64,000 bases of DNA from Brumimicrobium glaciale (GCF_004152935.1 NZ_SETE01000009.1:1-64000), one strand, 5' to 3'. Shown: positions 1 to 9,144, numbered from the stretch's first letter. Notes: generated from the letters alone by a model not told the origin. Made by a program: numbers and translations.

Positions 1-281
1 CCGTCTAATCCTGCGGAATCTACATAGCTGTACTTTTGTATTCGTTGGACTTCGCAATGATGTGCTTACTCATCCATACAACTATGCCTCTTATCCCGTT
101 CCTGTTCGTCAGTTCAGACTTTTGTAGGATCGCTTACTTCACTGCATGGATCGCTCCAAACCAGCTTGCGACTTACTAATGTTTCCAGGCGTTACCCCAG
201 CACATGAGAGACTTACACTCTCTGGACTTTCTCACAACAAGTTGTGAGAATTTCTTTATATTTACCATTCAAGGCACACAC
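1..281 (-). other. Possible 5' part of a group II intron (partial, runs off window)
   Basis: Only short open frames occur here, but the minus strand looks like structured RNA. Reading from about 281 it begins GTGTG, which fits the GUGYG start of group II introns. A perfect 10-bp stem (229-238 with 241-250) and a second stem (206-210 with 218-222) follow, then GC-richer text that resembles intron domain I. The rest, including any reverse transcriptase gene, would lie outside the window. The assignment is an inference from the general look; no catalytic domain V can be seen. It could instead be another structured RNA or a degenerate element. Confidence 0.35.
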
Positions 282-282
282 A

Positions 283-395
283 TTGTGTATAAGCAATAGC
301 GGTTTTAGTGCTAATTTGAAAGTTAAAACTATAAATCAGAGGTCAGTACTATCTGACAGTTAAGTGGCTTGAAATCCGCTACTGCTCATACACGA
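283..395. repeat. Imperfect long inverted repeat (hairpin-like element)
   Basis: Arm 283-302 and arm 376-395 are inverted copies with three or four mismatches over 20 bp. The similarity continues weakly into the 73-bp loop, so the whole could fold as one long imperfect hairpin. It lies directly beside the possible intron end at 281 and upstream of the HNH gene. The shape recalls integron attC sites, but I do not see proper GTTRRRY/RYYYAAC core sites, so the family stays unassigned. Confidence 0.6.
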
Positions 396-414
396 GACCG
401 TTACCCATAAGCTA

Positions 415-1158
415 ATGAAACTAATAGATAACATTGAACAATTAGAACAAAATTTGGAAACAGTTGAGTTTTATCTCTCAGAAGGAACTGATTTCGAAAA
501 TGACAAAACAATTGGACTTGTTCGTGCAGGAGCTTGTTTTGTAGCGTATGAAATTGACAACGAATTGAGATTTGCACCAAGTAGATTTGTCGGTTATAAT
601 AACAACAGTATAGAGCAACATTTGAATTCACCCAAAGACGGACGAGATACAAACGTTGTGATTGAAAGAATGATGGACGACAAGCTCGGACCGAATGAAG
701 ATTTAGAAAAGGCCTTTCTGAAATATTGTCGGAATCTTGGAATTGAGCCTTATAATAAAAAAAGAAAATATTGGAAATTTAATCTCTCAAGAGAATTTAA
801 AGCAAATTCGGAATTGGACGGAGAATTTCCGGAAGGAAAAATATCTGAACGAAAACACAAATTTCGTGAACGGAATTCAAAAGTCGTGAAAATCGCCAAA
901 CAGCATTTTAAGAACGAAAATGGTCGTTTATTTTGTCAAGTTTGTGAATTTGACTTTGAGAAAGAATATGGAGAAATCGGAATAGATTTTATCGAGGCTC
1001 ATCACACAATTCCAGTCAGCGAAATGAAAGCCGAGCATAAAACAAAAATAGAGGATATTGCAATGCTTTGTCCTAATTGTCACAGAATGGCACATAAGAA
1101 AAGACCTTGGCTGAAAATGGCGGAATTAAAACAATTACGGAATAAAGCTAGTGGGTAA
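415..1158 (+). CDS. HNH endonuclease domain protein
   Basis: 247 aa. The C-terminal third is an HNH (His-Me finger) nuclease with a zinc-binding Cys frame: Cys174-x2-Cys177, the Ala-His-His core at 195-197, Cys219-x2-Cys222-His223 and His227. This layout resembles McrA-type modified-DNA restriction endonucleases. The N-terminal 140 residues are not recognised and may bind DNA or sense modification. A restriction or defence role is inferred from the fold only. The start ATG at 415 sits inside a short repeat (400-415) whose inverted copy covers the stop region (1144-1159), so the gene looks like an inserted cassette. No partner methylase is nearby. An orphan or mobile nuclease is the other possibility. 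Confidence 0.8.
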   Translation: MKLIDNIEQLEQNLETVEFYLSEGTDFENDKTIGLVRAGACFVAYEIDNELRFAPSRFVGYNNNSIEQHLNSPKDGRDTNVVIERMMDDKLGPNEDLEKAFLKYCRNLGIEPYNKKRKYWKFNLSREFKANSELDGEFPEGKISERKHKFRERNSKVVKIAKQHFKNENGRLFCQVCEFDFEKEYGEIGIDFIEAHHTIPVSEMKAEHKTKIEDIAMLCPNCHRMAHKKRPWLKMAELKQLRNKASG

Positions 1159-1409
1159 TCACTAATTATTCGGCGTGCCGATAGGTCAACACGGAATACC
1201 ATGTTGACGGCTCTGGTGTTCCTTATGGGAAAGCGATTTAATACCTCATTTTTGAAAGATGATTTGGAGATAAGTAGACACGAAAATGTGCGTGCGTTTC
1301 ACATTTAAGGTCATGAAGTAGGTTTTTAAACATCGTTTCTAACTTTAATTATTTTAAGTTTAAAGAAACTATTCAAACAACAGGTCTTAAAACATCGAAA
1401 TATCACATT
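1159..1409. other. Intergenic stretch with a hairpin at 1177-1211
   Basis: No gene is seen. Positions 1185-1191 and 1202-1208 form a perfect 7-bp inverted repeat. It is extended by GCC (1177-1179) pairing with GGC (1209-1211) across a bulge. There is no T-run after it, so it is not a classic terminator. It may be the far edge of the accessory insertion that carries the HNH gene. Confidence 0.5.
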
Positions 1410-1820
1410 ATGAAAATCAAATTAGACAGAAAAAACGAATTTTTCCATTTCACAGCACAAAACGAATCAGGTTTAAGCCTAGAAATTGATGGCTCTCCGG
1501 AAATAGGAGGCGAAAACAAAGGATTCCGGCCGATGGAGTTAATGTTATCCGGAATTGCTTCGTGTTCCACAATTGATTTATTGCTGATTTTAAAAAAGCA
1601 AAAGCAAGTTGTAGAAGATATCAGTATTGAAACTTCAGGAGAAAGATCAGAAAGCGATGCGAAAGAATTTAAAAGTGTTCACCTTCATTACATACTTACG
1701 GGAGCTATTTCTTCATCTAAATTAGAACGAGCAATTGATTTAGCGATTACAAAATATTGTTCCGCCCTTTTATCTTTGGATCCGAATATTGAGGTGACGA
1801 GCAGTTATGAGATTCAATAA
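1410..1820 (+). CDS. OsmC family protein
   Basis: 136 aa, a normal length for the short YhfA-like OsmC branch. The two family cysteines are present: Cys52 in the SGIASCSTID segment that opens the long helix, and Cys117 in TKYCSALL. Classical OsmC/Ohr proteins use such a pair to reduce organic hydroperoxides in the cytoplasm. The exact substrate of this subfamily is not settled. The stop codon is followed at once by the ATG of the next gene, which suggests one transcript. Family assignment is firm; peroxidase activity is inferred. Confidence 0.85.
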   Translation: MKIKLDRKNEFFHFTAQNESGLSLEIDGSPEIGGENKGFRPMELMLSGIASCSTIDLLLILKKQKQVVEDISIETSGERSESDAKEFKSVHLHYILTGAISSSKLERAIDLAITKYCSALLSLDPNIEVTSSYEIQ

Positions 1821-2096
1821 ATGGAATGGATAATTATTAAACTTCTGATTTCGGATTTAAAGAAAGCGCAGAAAATACTAGCTGAGTATTCAGGAGGTTA
1901 TTCAGGAGAGTACTTTTCTGCAGAAGATTTTCATAAAAACCTCGTAGATAGAATTGAAAAGTTGCAAAACGGAGACAGGAGTGTTATCGATGATTTGTGG
2001 CTGTGGTTTGCACCCACTTGCCAATGGGATGATTTTGTAGGAGATGTTGAGGTAGGAAATCGAATTTTTAAAAGACTGAATAAGTTGAAAAAATAA
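1821..2096 (+). CDS. Small hypothetical protein
   Basis: 91 aa, not recognised. It starts on the base after the OsmC stop codon, so translational coupling is likely. The sequence is mixed charged and aromatic, with a Trp-rich centre (DDLWLWFAPTCQWDDF) and a Lys-rich tail. It has no signal peptide or membrane segment and is probably a small soluble protein. The position suggests joint expression with the OsmC gene, but no function can be given. Confidence 0.6.
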   Translation: MEWIIIKLLISDLKKAQKILAEYSGGYSGEYFSAEDFHKNLVDRIEKLQNGDRSVIDDLWLWFAPTCQWDDFVGDVEVGNRIFKRLNKLKK

Positions 2097-2168
2097 TGGT
2101 TAATAACGTCATGGCTAAATACAACCTTTCTTAAAGCTTCACTATATTTACTCTTAATCAAAATTTAA

Positions 2169-2675
2169 ATGCAAACTTCAGAAACACCTTTAGAATCCAT
2201 CCTCACCAAGTCCTACAAGGAAGAGATGATTTCATATATCACAGCACATCAAGATGAGGTGGATGAATTAATTGAATTGGCAGTTTCAGATAAACAACCC
2301 TATTCATGGAGGGCAGCTTGGTTATTGTGGATTATCATGGAGAAAAATGATTTGCGTGTTCAAGCTCATGTTTCTACAATGGTAAAGCAACTCAATTCAT
2401 GTAAAGATGGTCAGCAACGAAATTTGATTAACATACTTCTGAAAATGGAAGTTCCAGAGGAGAATGAAGGATTATTGTTTGATTCTTGCGTTGATATTTG
2501 GCTAAAAATTGAGAAACAATCTTCTGTGCGCTATAAGGCATTTGAAGTTATTGTTCAATTGGCTAAAAAATATCCGGAACTGAATAATGAAGTTGAATCG
2601 CTAACGGATAAACGATTTATAGAACCACTTTCTGGGGGGATTAGAAGGTCTTTTTATAACTTGATAAAACAGTGA
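2169..2675 (+). CDS. Hypothetical helical protein, HEAT-repeat-like
   Basis: 168 aa, no recognised family. The sequence reads as a series of amphipathic helices (WRAAWLLWIIME, QRNLINILLKM, VRYKAFEVIVQLAKKYPEL), the look of a HEAT/ARM-type helical repeat protein. There is no signal peptide. The ATG at 2169 follows a 72-bp gap after the previous small gene. HEAT-like proteins often act as binding scaffolds, but nothing here shows the partner. Confidence 0.6.
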   Translation: MQTSETPLESILTKSYKEEMISYITAHQDEVDELIELAVSDKQPYSWRAAWLLWIIMEKNDLRVQAHVSTMVKQLNSCKDGQQRNLINILLKMEVPEENEGLLFDSCVDIWLKIEKQSSVRYKAFEVIVQLAKKYPELNNEVESLTDKRFIEPLSGGIRRSFYNLIKQ

Positions 2676-2878
2676 TGAAAATTATGAATTTTACACCAAT
2701 GGAGCTCTCCGAATTTTGACGGAATCTTTTTTTTAACTTTTATACTGCTTGAAATGAATTGATTATAAAATAAATCAACACATCTGGAGGAAAGCTAATT
2801 TCATTTACCCACAGTTTTCCATATAGAGCCTTTAAATTAAAGTTTATAGTGAAATATAAATCGCACTAAGTTTAATTC

Positions 2879-2886
2879 TATCTTTG
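2879..2886 (+). promoter_or_regulatory. Bacteroidota -7 promoter element for the aminotransferase gene
   Basis: TATCTTTG matches the Bacteroidota primary sigma -7 consensus TAnnTTTG and lies 24 bp before the ATG at 2911. The upstream 200 bases are otherwise empty. A clear -33 TTG is not obvious. Confidence 0.5.
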
Positions 2887-2910
2887 CAATCATAAAAAAT
2901 AAATAAATCA

Positions 2911-4173
2911 ATGGAGTTGAAAGTATCAAAAATGGCTGAGAATCTAATTGGTTCTGAGATTATTAAGTTAGCAGGTGAAATTAAAGCCAAAATAGCACAA
3001 GGAGAAAATATTCATAATTTCACGATTGGTGACTTTGATCCTGAGATCTTTCCAATTCCTGATAATTTAAAATCAGAGATTATAGCGGCATACCAAAACA
3101 ATGAAACCAATTATCCTGCAGCTAACGGTATGTCGGTATTGAGAGATTCAATTTCGCGATATTTGTTGAATAATCTAGAATTAAATTATTCTCCTGATGA
3201 CATCTTAATTTCAGGAGGAGCAAGGCCATTAATCTACGCTGTTTATCAAGCTTTGATTGATCCTCAAGACACAGTTTTATTTCCTGTTCCATCATGGAAT
3301 AATAACCATTATACTCATTTGTCAGGCGGTCAGCAGATTTTTATAGAGACCACAGCAGATGAGAACTTTATGCCAACTGCTGAAGATTTTTTACCGCACA
3401 TTCAAAAGGCGACATTAATTGCATTATGTTCACCTTTAAACCCTACAGGAACTGTCTTTTCCAAAGCTCAATTGAGTTCAATTTGTGAAATGGTTTTGGC
3501 GGAGAATGCAAGAAGATCAGCGGATGAAAAACCTTTGTATATTATTTATGATCAAATTTATTGGCAATTAACATTTGGTGAGACAGAACATTTTAATCCA
3601 GTTTCATTATATCCTGAAATGGCTAATTACACTGTTTTCATTGATGGGATATCAAAAGCTTATGCTGCGACAGGCGTTCGTGTTGGATGGGCATTTGGTC
3701 CAAATAAAATAATCTCTAAAATGAAATCAATTTTAGGACACGTTGGCGCTTGGGCTCCCAAAGCTGAACAAATCGCAACGGCTAATTTTTTAGAGCACAA
3801 AACTGCTTCTGCTGATTACATCACATGGATAAAAACTGAAGTTTTTAAAAGATTGGATGGATTTTATCAAGGTTTTCAAAACTTAAAATCTGAAGGTTTC
3901 CCCGTAGATGCGATTGCACCTCAAGCTGCAATTTATTTAACAATAAAATTCGATCTAAAAGGCAAGCAAACAAAAAGTGGAGTTGTTTTAAACACAACTA
4001 AAGATGTGACTGCCTTTTTATTAAATGAAGCTAAATTAGCAGTTGTACCATTTTATGCCTTTGGAGCGAATACTGAATCACCTTGGTACAGACTTTCGGT
4101 TGGAACAGCGTCTGAAAACGATGTGAAGGCTGTTATTGAAAAATTAAGAACAGCATTATCGACGATTAGCTAG
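2911..4173 (+). CDS. PLP-dependent aminotransferase, class I/II
   Basis: 420 aa, typical length for fold-type I aspartate aminotransferase-like enzymes. Visible marks are the CSPLNPTG loop, YDQIYW with the cofactor-contacting Asp and Tyr, and Lys249 in DGISKAYAATG as the Schiff-base lysine. A C-terminal YRLSVGT contains the substrate carboxylate-binding Arg. It should move amino groups between an amino acid and a 2-oxo acid in the cytoplasm. Substrate choice cannot be read from the sequence; aspartate or an aromatic amino acid are the usual candidates. It stands alone, with its own promoter. Confidence 0.88.
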   Translation: MELKVSKMAENLIGSEIIKLAGEIKAKIAQGENIHNFTIGDFDPEIFPIPDNLKSEIIAAYQNNETNYPAANGMSVLRDSISRYLLNNLELNYSPDDILISGGARPLIYAVYQALIDPQDTVLFPVPSWNNNHYTHLSGGQQIFIETTADENFMPTAEDFLPHIQKATLIALCSPLNPTGTVFSKAQLSSICEMVLAENARRSADEKPLYIIYDQIYWQLTFGETEHFNPVSLYPEMANYTVFIDGISKAYAATGVRVGWAFGPNKIISKMKSILGHVGAWAPKAEQIATANFLEHKTASADYITWIKTEVFKRLDGFYQGFQNLKSEGFPVDAIAPQAAIYLTIKFDLKGKQTKSGVVLNTTKDVTAFLLNEAKLAVVPFYAFGANTESPWYRLSVGTASENDVKAVIEKLRTALSTIS

Positions 4174-4432
4174 TTGATGATGTTAAAGGTGAATATTGGT
4201 GATTTCTGAATTATATTATAATAAATTCAAATCGAATTTTTTAGAAGGAGGACTTAATTACATAAGCAATATTGGAACAGCTTTATTTTAGTATGATTGG
4301 AGCGGATATTCTGGTTCATTAGTGTCGAAGATGGCTCTGGTCGAACTCCAGTTTCTCAACCTTTGGGGAATAGGGAGATTCATAATTGTTTTATGGTTTA
4401 TCCAGACTTCTTATTGCATGTAAAGAGAAAAA
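4174..4432. other. Intergenic stretch, nothing recognised
   Basis: 259 bases between convergent genes. A short open frame ending near 4440 has no start codon and no recognisable content. No clear terminator hairpin was seen. Confidence 0.4.
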
Positions 4433-5131
4433 TTATTTAATAAATTGCTCGATAAATTCATTTTTATAGGCCCTTCCAATCGGAATGACTCTTTGTTTTT
4501 CGAGGTGGATTTTATTTCCTGAGACCCTCAATACTTTTTCTGTATTGACAATGTAAGACTTGTGAATTCTGCTGAATTGCAGTGCAGGTAACGATTGTTC
4601 CCAAAACTTGAGGGTTTCAGTTGAAAGGTGCTTTATTTTTTCTAAATGAATTTCGGTGTAGTCGGCGTCTGACATGATATACACGATATCATCTATTTTA
4701 ATTCGAATATGATCAAATCCACTTTTTATGAAAATATCTTTTTTAATGTTTTCAGTTTCCTCGTTTGGCGTTAAATCTCCATTAATATTTAAATTAACCT
4801 TAGAAACAGCCTGAACAAACCGGGGGAAAGAAAAGGGTTTGAGTAGGTAATCAACGACATTTAATTCATATCCTTCCAAGGCAAATTCTGGAAAAGCAGT
4901 GGTGAAAATTACTTGAGGTGGATTATTTAAAGATTTTAAGAAATCAATTCCAGATAATTTGGGAAGATGAATGTCTAAAAAGATTAAATCAATTTCATTC
5001 GTTTTTAAAAACTCAATTGCTTCCAATGCATTGGTGAAAAAGCCTTCAAGTTGCAAAGATTCAATATCTAAAATGTATTTTTTTAGAATTCGCTGTGCTG
5101 GCAATTGATCTTCTATGATTATGCATTTCAT
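4433..5131 (-). CDS. LytTR-family response regulator
   Basis: 232 aa. The N-terminal receiver domain (about 1-120) carries the acidic pair at Glu7-Asp8, the phospho-acceptor Asp53 in IFLDIHLP, the Thr of FTTAF and the Lys of LLKPF. The C-terminal half is a LytTR DNA-binding domain, recognisable by ADYTEIHL and the FSRIHKSYIVN strand. The start overlaps the end of the kinase gene by 4 bp (ATGA), so the two are translationally coupled. It would bind paired sites upstream of targets. The divergent DoxX/TonB-receptor genes are the nearest candidates, which is inference. Confidence 0.93.
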   Translation of the reverse strand: MKCIIIEDQLPAQRILKKYILDIESLQLEGFFTNALEAIEFLKTNEIDLIFLDIHLPKLSGIDFLKSLNNPPQVIFTTAFPEFALEGYELNVVDYLLKPFSFPRFVQAVSKVNLNINGDLTPNEETENIKKDIFIKSGFDHIRIKIDDIVYIMSDADYTEIHLEKIKHLSTETLKFWEQSLPALQFSRIHKSYIVNTEKVLRVSGNKIHLEKQRVIPIGRAYKNEFIEQFIK

Positions 5132-6159
5132 TTTATGGAGGTTTTAGTTAAATCAATGGTTAAATCAACCTTAAAAATCTCATTTTCAGACTTTTTTATT
5201 TCTAATTTATGCGCGTTTGGATAAAGTAATTCTAATCTTTTCTCAACATTTTCTAATCCTATTCCGCCTTCTAAACTAGAAATATTGCTTTGATCTCTAA
5301 ACGTATTTTGACAAATAAACTTCAACTTGCCATTCTCTAATTCTTCTAAAAGAATATCAATTTCTATGTTGTCAGCTTGACTAGAAGAACTATGTTTAAA
5401 AGCATTTTCAATAAAAACAATTAAAATTAATGGAGCAATAGACTTTATGTTTGAAACGTTTTTTGTGGTAAAAGTGACTTTTCCTCTATCTTCAATTTGA
5501 AGTTCACTCAAACTAATGTAACTTTTAATTTGCTTGATTTCGTTTTCTAATGATACATAATCAGCTTTACATTCATACAACATATACCTTAGAACTGCCG
5601 ATAATTCTAAAATTATTTCTGGTGTTTTAGGAGATTGTTCTACCGCATACGCATACAAATTATTCAAGTTGTTGAATAGAAAATGTGGATTGATTTGAGA
5701 CTTTAAAAATTGTAATTCACTTTCTTTTGCGGAGCTTTTTAATTCCTCCATTTGTTTTCGATTCGTAAGTGCGTCCCAACCAAACTTAAAACCAACCAAT
5801 ACTGTTAACGTTGGCATGGTTCCCATTAAATTTCTAAAAACCCCTAAGAATTTGCGTCCGCGTGTGTCTGGATAATAAATTTTCTCTAGTATGGCTTCTT
5901 CAATATATATGATAATTCCAACCAGCACCAAAGTATAGAGTATAAAACCAATGTATTTTCCTTTATAGAGATATCTTGGAAGTAAAAGATAATTGATGAT
6001 CAATGCTGGAATGGCATAGTTTAGATAGAAATAGATTTTGAATAATTCAATTTCTGGGTGACGCCTATCGAATGCAAAAAATACAAAGACAATCAAGTTT
6101 AATACGACCTGAAATAGTATCTCTTGAAATGATATTTTTTTAAATTCCGATTTAATCAT
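5128..6159 (-). CDS. LytS-like sensor histidine kinase (His_kinase family)
   Basis: 343 aa from the ATG at 6159. A longer frame to 6225 needs a TTG start and adds 22 residues without membrane character, so the ATG is preferred. About four membrane helices fill the first 130 residues. The cytoplasmic part has the phospho-histidine motif QINPHFLFNNLNNLY, and the ATPase region shows VFIENAFKHS and GGIGLENVEKRLELLYP. It would autophosphorylate and pass phosphate to the LytTR regulator it overlaps by 4 bp. No separate sensor domain is seen, so the membrane helices themselves may sense the signal. Confidence 0.92.
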   Translation of the reverse strand: MIKSEFKKISFQEILFQVVLNLIVFVFFAFDRRHPEIELFKIYFYLNYAIPALIINYLLLPRYLYKGKYIGFILYTLVLVGIIIYIEEAILEKIYYPDTRGRKFLGVFRNLMGTMPTLTVLVGFKFGWDALTNRKQMEELKSSAKESELQFLKSQINPHFLFNNLNNLYAYAVEQSPKTPEIILELSAVLRYMLYECKADYVSLENEIKQIKSYISLSELQIEDRGKVTFTTKNVSNIKSIAPLILIVFIENAFKHSSSSQADNIEIDILLEELENGKLKFICQNTFRDQSNISSLEGGIGLENVEKRLELLYPNAHKLEIKKSENEIFKVDLTIDLTKTSIK

Positions 6160-6358
6160 ATTGGGTAAAAATAAGTATTTGAATGTATAGTTCCTTGATA
6201 AATGGGGTAAACGACATTTTCTCAACGGTAAATAGCGTTTTATTCAATACCTTCTTAAAACTTTACACTTAACAGGGTCAATCATGTTGTTCAACGGATT
6301 CTATTTTTTTTATAGTCGTTTCTTTTATTCTTTTGTAGCCTAATTTAAAAAGTAAATT

Positions 6359-6769
6359 ATGATTAAAGATAACGCACTGTTAAAAGATATTGGACTTTTG
6401 GTGCTAAGGGTTTTCTTAGGACTCGCAATGCTTTTTGGACACGGTTTATCAAAATGGACTAAACTTATTGAAGGAGGAGAAATTCAATTTGCAGATCCTT
6501 TTGGAATCGGAGAATTAAGTTCAATGATATTGGCTGTTTTTGCAGAGGTCTTTTGTTCAGCATTACTGGTTTTTGGATTGCTAACACGTTTATCTTTAAT
6601 TCCATTGATTATCACAATGGCAGTTGCTGTTTTCTATGTTCATTTTTCTGAAGGTTTCGCAGGTTTTGAGAAGGCGCTCCTTTATTTAATGGGATACCTA
6701 ACGCTGATGATTAGCGGTCCTGGAAAATTCGCTATAGATTCATTAATCAACATTAAATTTAAAAAATGA
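6359..6769 (+). CDS. DoxX family membrane protein
   Basis: 136 aa with four predicted membrane helices and the DoxX-family start (LRVFLGLAMLFGHGLSKW). The family is found in many redox or quinone-related settings, but its biochemical role is largely unresolved. The gene ends inside the start of the TonB-receptor gene (4-bp overlap, ATGA), so the two are co-translated. It is divergent from the LytS/LytTR genes with about 200 bp between, a good place for regulator binding. Confidence 0.85.
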   Translation: MIKDNALLKDIGLLVLRVFLGLAMLFGHGLSKWTKLIEGGEIQFADPFGIGELSSMILAVFAEVFCSALLVFGLLTRLSLIPLIITMAVAVFYVHFSEGFAGFEKALLYLMGYLTLMISGPGKFAIDSLINIKFKK

Positions 6770-9144
6770 AGAATTTACTAAAATATACCGTCGTAATATT
6801 TACGCTTTTGACATTTACAGGATTTTCGTTTTCACAGAACGAGGAAATAGAAGTTTCTGGCGTTTTAATTGAAAATCAAACCAAACAACCTTTACCTTAC
6901 GCCACAATTGTACTGAAAGATTTAGATACAGTAAGAGTGTTGGGCGGAACAACAACGAATGATCAAGGAGAATTTAGGCTAAAGACGAAGGAAAACAACT
7001 TTCTCGTTGAGATTAGTTTTATGGGATATACTACTCAAGTAATTTCAGACTTTAAAATCGAAAATTCAGCCATTGAGTTAGGAACAATTGAATTAATCTC
7101 TGAAAGTCAGTCTTTAGATGAAGTTGTAGTTAGGGGGGAGGTTTCTAAAACAGTTTTTAAATTAGATAAACGTGTTTTCAATGTTGGAAAAGATTTAAGC
7201 AGTACAGGAATGAGTGCGCTTGAAGTTTTGGACAATGTTCCTTCAGTGAGTGTAAATATCGATGGTGAAATAAGTTTGAGAGGAGGAGCAGGAGTTCAGA
7301 TTTTGATCAACGGAAAACCTTCTGTTTTGGCAGATGGTTCTGGAAATTCTTTGGGAACAATAACTGCAGATATGATTGAAAGCATAGAAGTAATTACCAA
7401 TGCTTCTGCGAAATACGAAGCTTCTGGAACAGCTGGGATTTTAAACATTATTCTTAAAAAGGAGGAGAAAAAAGGATGGAATGGATCTGTTAGTGCAAAT
7501 ACTGGTTATCCATCAAGTCACAGTGTTGGCTTGAGTTTAAATCGAAGAACAGAGAAGTTTAATTTGTTCACGCAACTGGGTGGTGGTTATCGTTCAAGTC
7601 CACGTTTTTCTGAAACAAGAAATGATAATTTAATTACTGGAGAATCTATTTCAAGTGAGGGGACATCCTACAGAAATGAAGCTTTTATGAATGTAACGCT
7701 TGGAACTGATTATCATATTAATGATTATAATGTGCTTACTTTATCAGGTAATTTCGCTTATGAAATGGAAGACCAACCTTCTGAAACTATTTATAAACTT
7801 ATGGATGGTAATGATAATTTAATTTCCAATTGGTCTAGAAATGAAGTAACAGAAGCCATCAATCCTAAGTGGCAATATGATTTGAATTATAGAAAGCAAT
7901 TTAAAAACAACAAGGATCATACGCTTCAGATTTCTGGTCTGGGAAGCTTCTTTGGAAAGGACCAAAGCTCACAGTTTTCATCGAGAACGCTGGAAGGATT
8001 AGAGGAAAATAGAGATCAAAAAACAGCGACGGATTTCAATAAAGTAGATTATACATTTAAGGCGGATTACTTCAATCCTATTACAAAAGAATTTACGCTA
8101 GAAGTTGGATCGCAATATGAAATTAATAATGTAGGAAACGATTTTCAAGTTGAGGATTATGTGAATGGAAGTTATGTTATTGACGAAAATCAAACCAATA
8201 ATTTCGAATACGATCAAAAAGTGTTGGGCGTTTATACAACTGCTGCTTATGAAAAAGAAAAGTGGGGAGTAAAAGGTGGATTGAGAGTTGAAAATACTGA
8301 TTTAAGCACCTTGTTGGTCAACACAGAAGAATCAAACAATAGAAATTTCACAGACTTTTTTCCTTCGCTTCATACATCGTATAAGGTTTCTGATAAAGTT
8401 TCTTTTCAGGCAGGATATTCAAGAAGAATCTATAGACCTCGTTTATGGGATTTGAATCCTTTCTTTAACATCACAAATAATTTCAATATTCGAGCAGGAA
8501 ATCCAAATCTACAAGCTGAATACACGAACTCCCTTGAGGTGACGAGTATTTATAGAATTGGAAAAGCATCATTGAGTTCAAGTCTTTACTTTCAGAATAC
8601 TGATGATGTGATCGAGCGTGTTTCAACAATTGAAGACAATGTAGTGTTTGTTCGACCATACAATGTTGGACAAAGAAATAGAGTTGGTTTCGAAACAAAT
8701 GCCAAATATATTCCAACGAAATGGTTAACGCTAATGGCAGATTTTAATATGAATTATTTCGATAGAACAGGAGTTTTTGAAAATCAAGACTTCGATTTCA
8801 CAGGAAGTCAATGGACTTTAGGAATTACTCCAAAAATAAAATTACCGTATGATTTCGATTTGGAGTTTTCAGGGAAATATAAGTCTGATGTTGAAACAGT
8901 TCAAGGTGAATCTTCTGGCTATGCAACGCTAGACCTTGGTTTGCGAAAGAAAATCCTTAAAGGAAAAATCATGTTGAGTCTTTCTGTTCGCGATGTATTT
9001 GAATCTCGTATTCAAGAAAACTATATCCTACAAGAAACTTTTGAAAACTATAGTTTTGGACAACGTGGAAGACAAGTCTCTTTTGGAATTAGTTATGGTT
9101 TCGGAAAAGGCGAGGCGATGAGTTATACTGGGAAAAGAAGGTAG
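6766..9144 (+). CDS. TonB-dependent receptor-type outer membrane protein
   Basis: 792 aa. There is a signal peptide (about 1-23, ending FSFSQ), then a carboxypeptidase-regulatory-like beta-sandwich (about 30-110) typical of Bacteroidota receptors. A plug-like domain (about 125-235, with RGGAGVQILINGKPS and IESIEVITNASAKYEASGTAGILNI) and a long outer-membrane beta-barrel follow. The barrel is of the OMP_b-brl_3 type. Such proteins import siderophores, metals or other nutrients with TonB-ExbBD energy; the substrate here is unknown. There is no SusD partner, so polysaccharide uptake is less likely. It is translated with DoxX. Confidence 0.88.
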   Translation: MKNLLKYTVVIFTLLTFTGFSFSQNEEIEVSGVLIENQTKQPLPYATIVLKDLDTVRVLGGTTTNDQGEFRLKTKENNFLVEISFMGYTTQVISDFKIENSAIELGTIELISESQSLDEVVVRGEVSKTVFKLDKRVFNVGKDLSSTGMSALEVLDNVPSVSVNIDGEISLRGGAGVQILINGKPSVLADGSGNSLGTITADMIESIEVITNASAKYEASGTAGILNIILKKEEKKGWNGSVSANTGYPSSHSVGLSLNRRTEKFNLFTQLGGGYRSSPRFSETRNDNLITGESISSEGTSYRNEAFMNVTLGTDYHINDYNVLTLSGNFAYEMEDQPSETIYKLMDGNDNLISNWSRNEVTEAINPKWQYDLNYRKQFKNNKDHTLQISGLGSFFGKDQSSQFSSRTLEGLEENRDQKTATDFNKVDYTFKADYFNPITKEFTLEVGSQYEINNVGNDFQVEDYVNGSYVIDENQTNNFEYDQKVLGVYTTAAYEKEKWGVKGGLRVENTDLSTLLVNTEESNNRNFTDFFPSLHTSYKVSDKVSFQAGYSRRIYRPRLWDLNPFFNITNNFNIRAGNPNLQAEYTNSLEVTSIYRIGKASLSSSLYFQNTDDVIERVSTIEDNVVFVRPYNVGQRNRVGFETNAKYIPTKWLTLMADFNMNYFDRTGVFENQDFDFTGSQWTLGITPKIKLPYDFDLEFSGKYKSDVETVQGESSGYATLDLGLRKKILKGKIMLSLSVRDVFESRIQENYILQETFENYSFGQRGRQVSFGISYGFGKGEAMSYTGKRR

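Noticed and set aside
283-395. Canonical integron attC site
   Set aside because: The long imperfect hairpin is suggestive, but the conserved core sites and an integrase are missing.
401-652. Minus-strand open frame over the HNH gene
   Set aside because: It is antisense to a well-supported gene with clear HNH residues.
1177-1211. Group II intron domain V
   Set aside because: The stem and bulge do not fit the 34-nt domain V with its two-base bulge and catalytic triad.
4300-4380. tRNA-like or coding remnant after the aminotransferase
   Set aside because: A GGTCGAACTCC word recalls a T-arm, but no acceptor, D or anticodon stem can be built; the open frame has no start.
6160-6225. Extended N-terminus of the first LytS kinase
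   Set aside because: It needs a TTG start and gives a non-membrane leader; the ATG at 6159 begins the usual family start.
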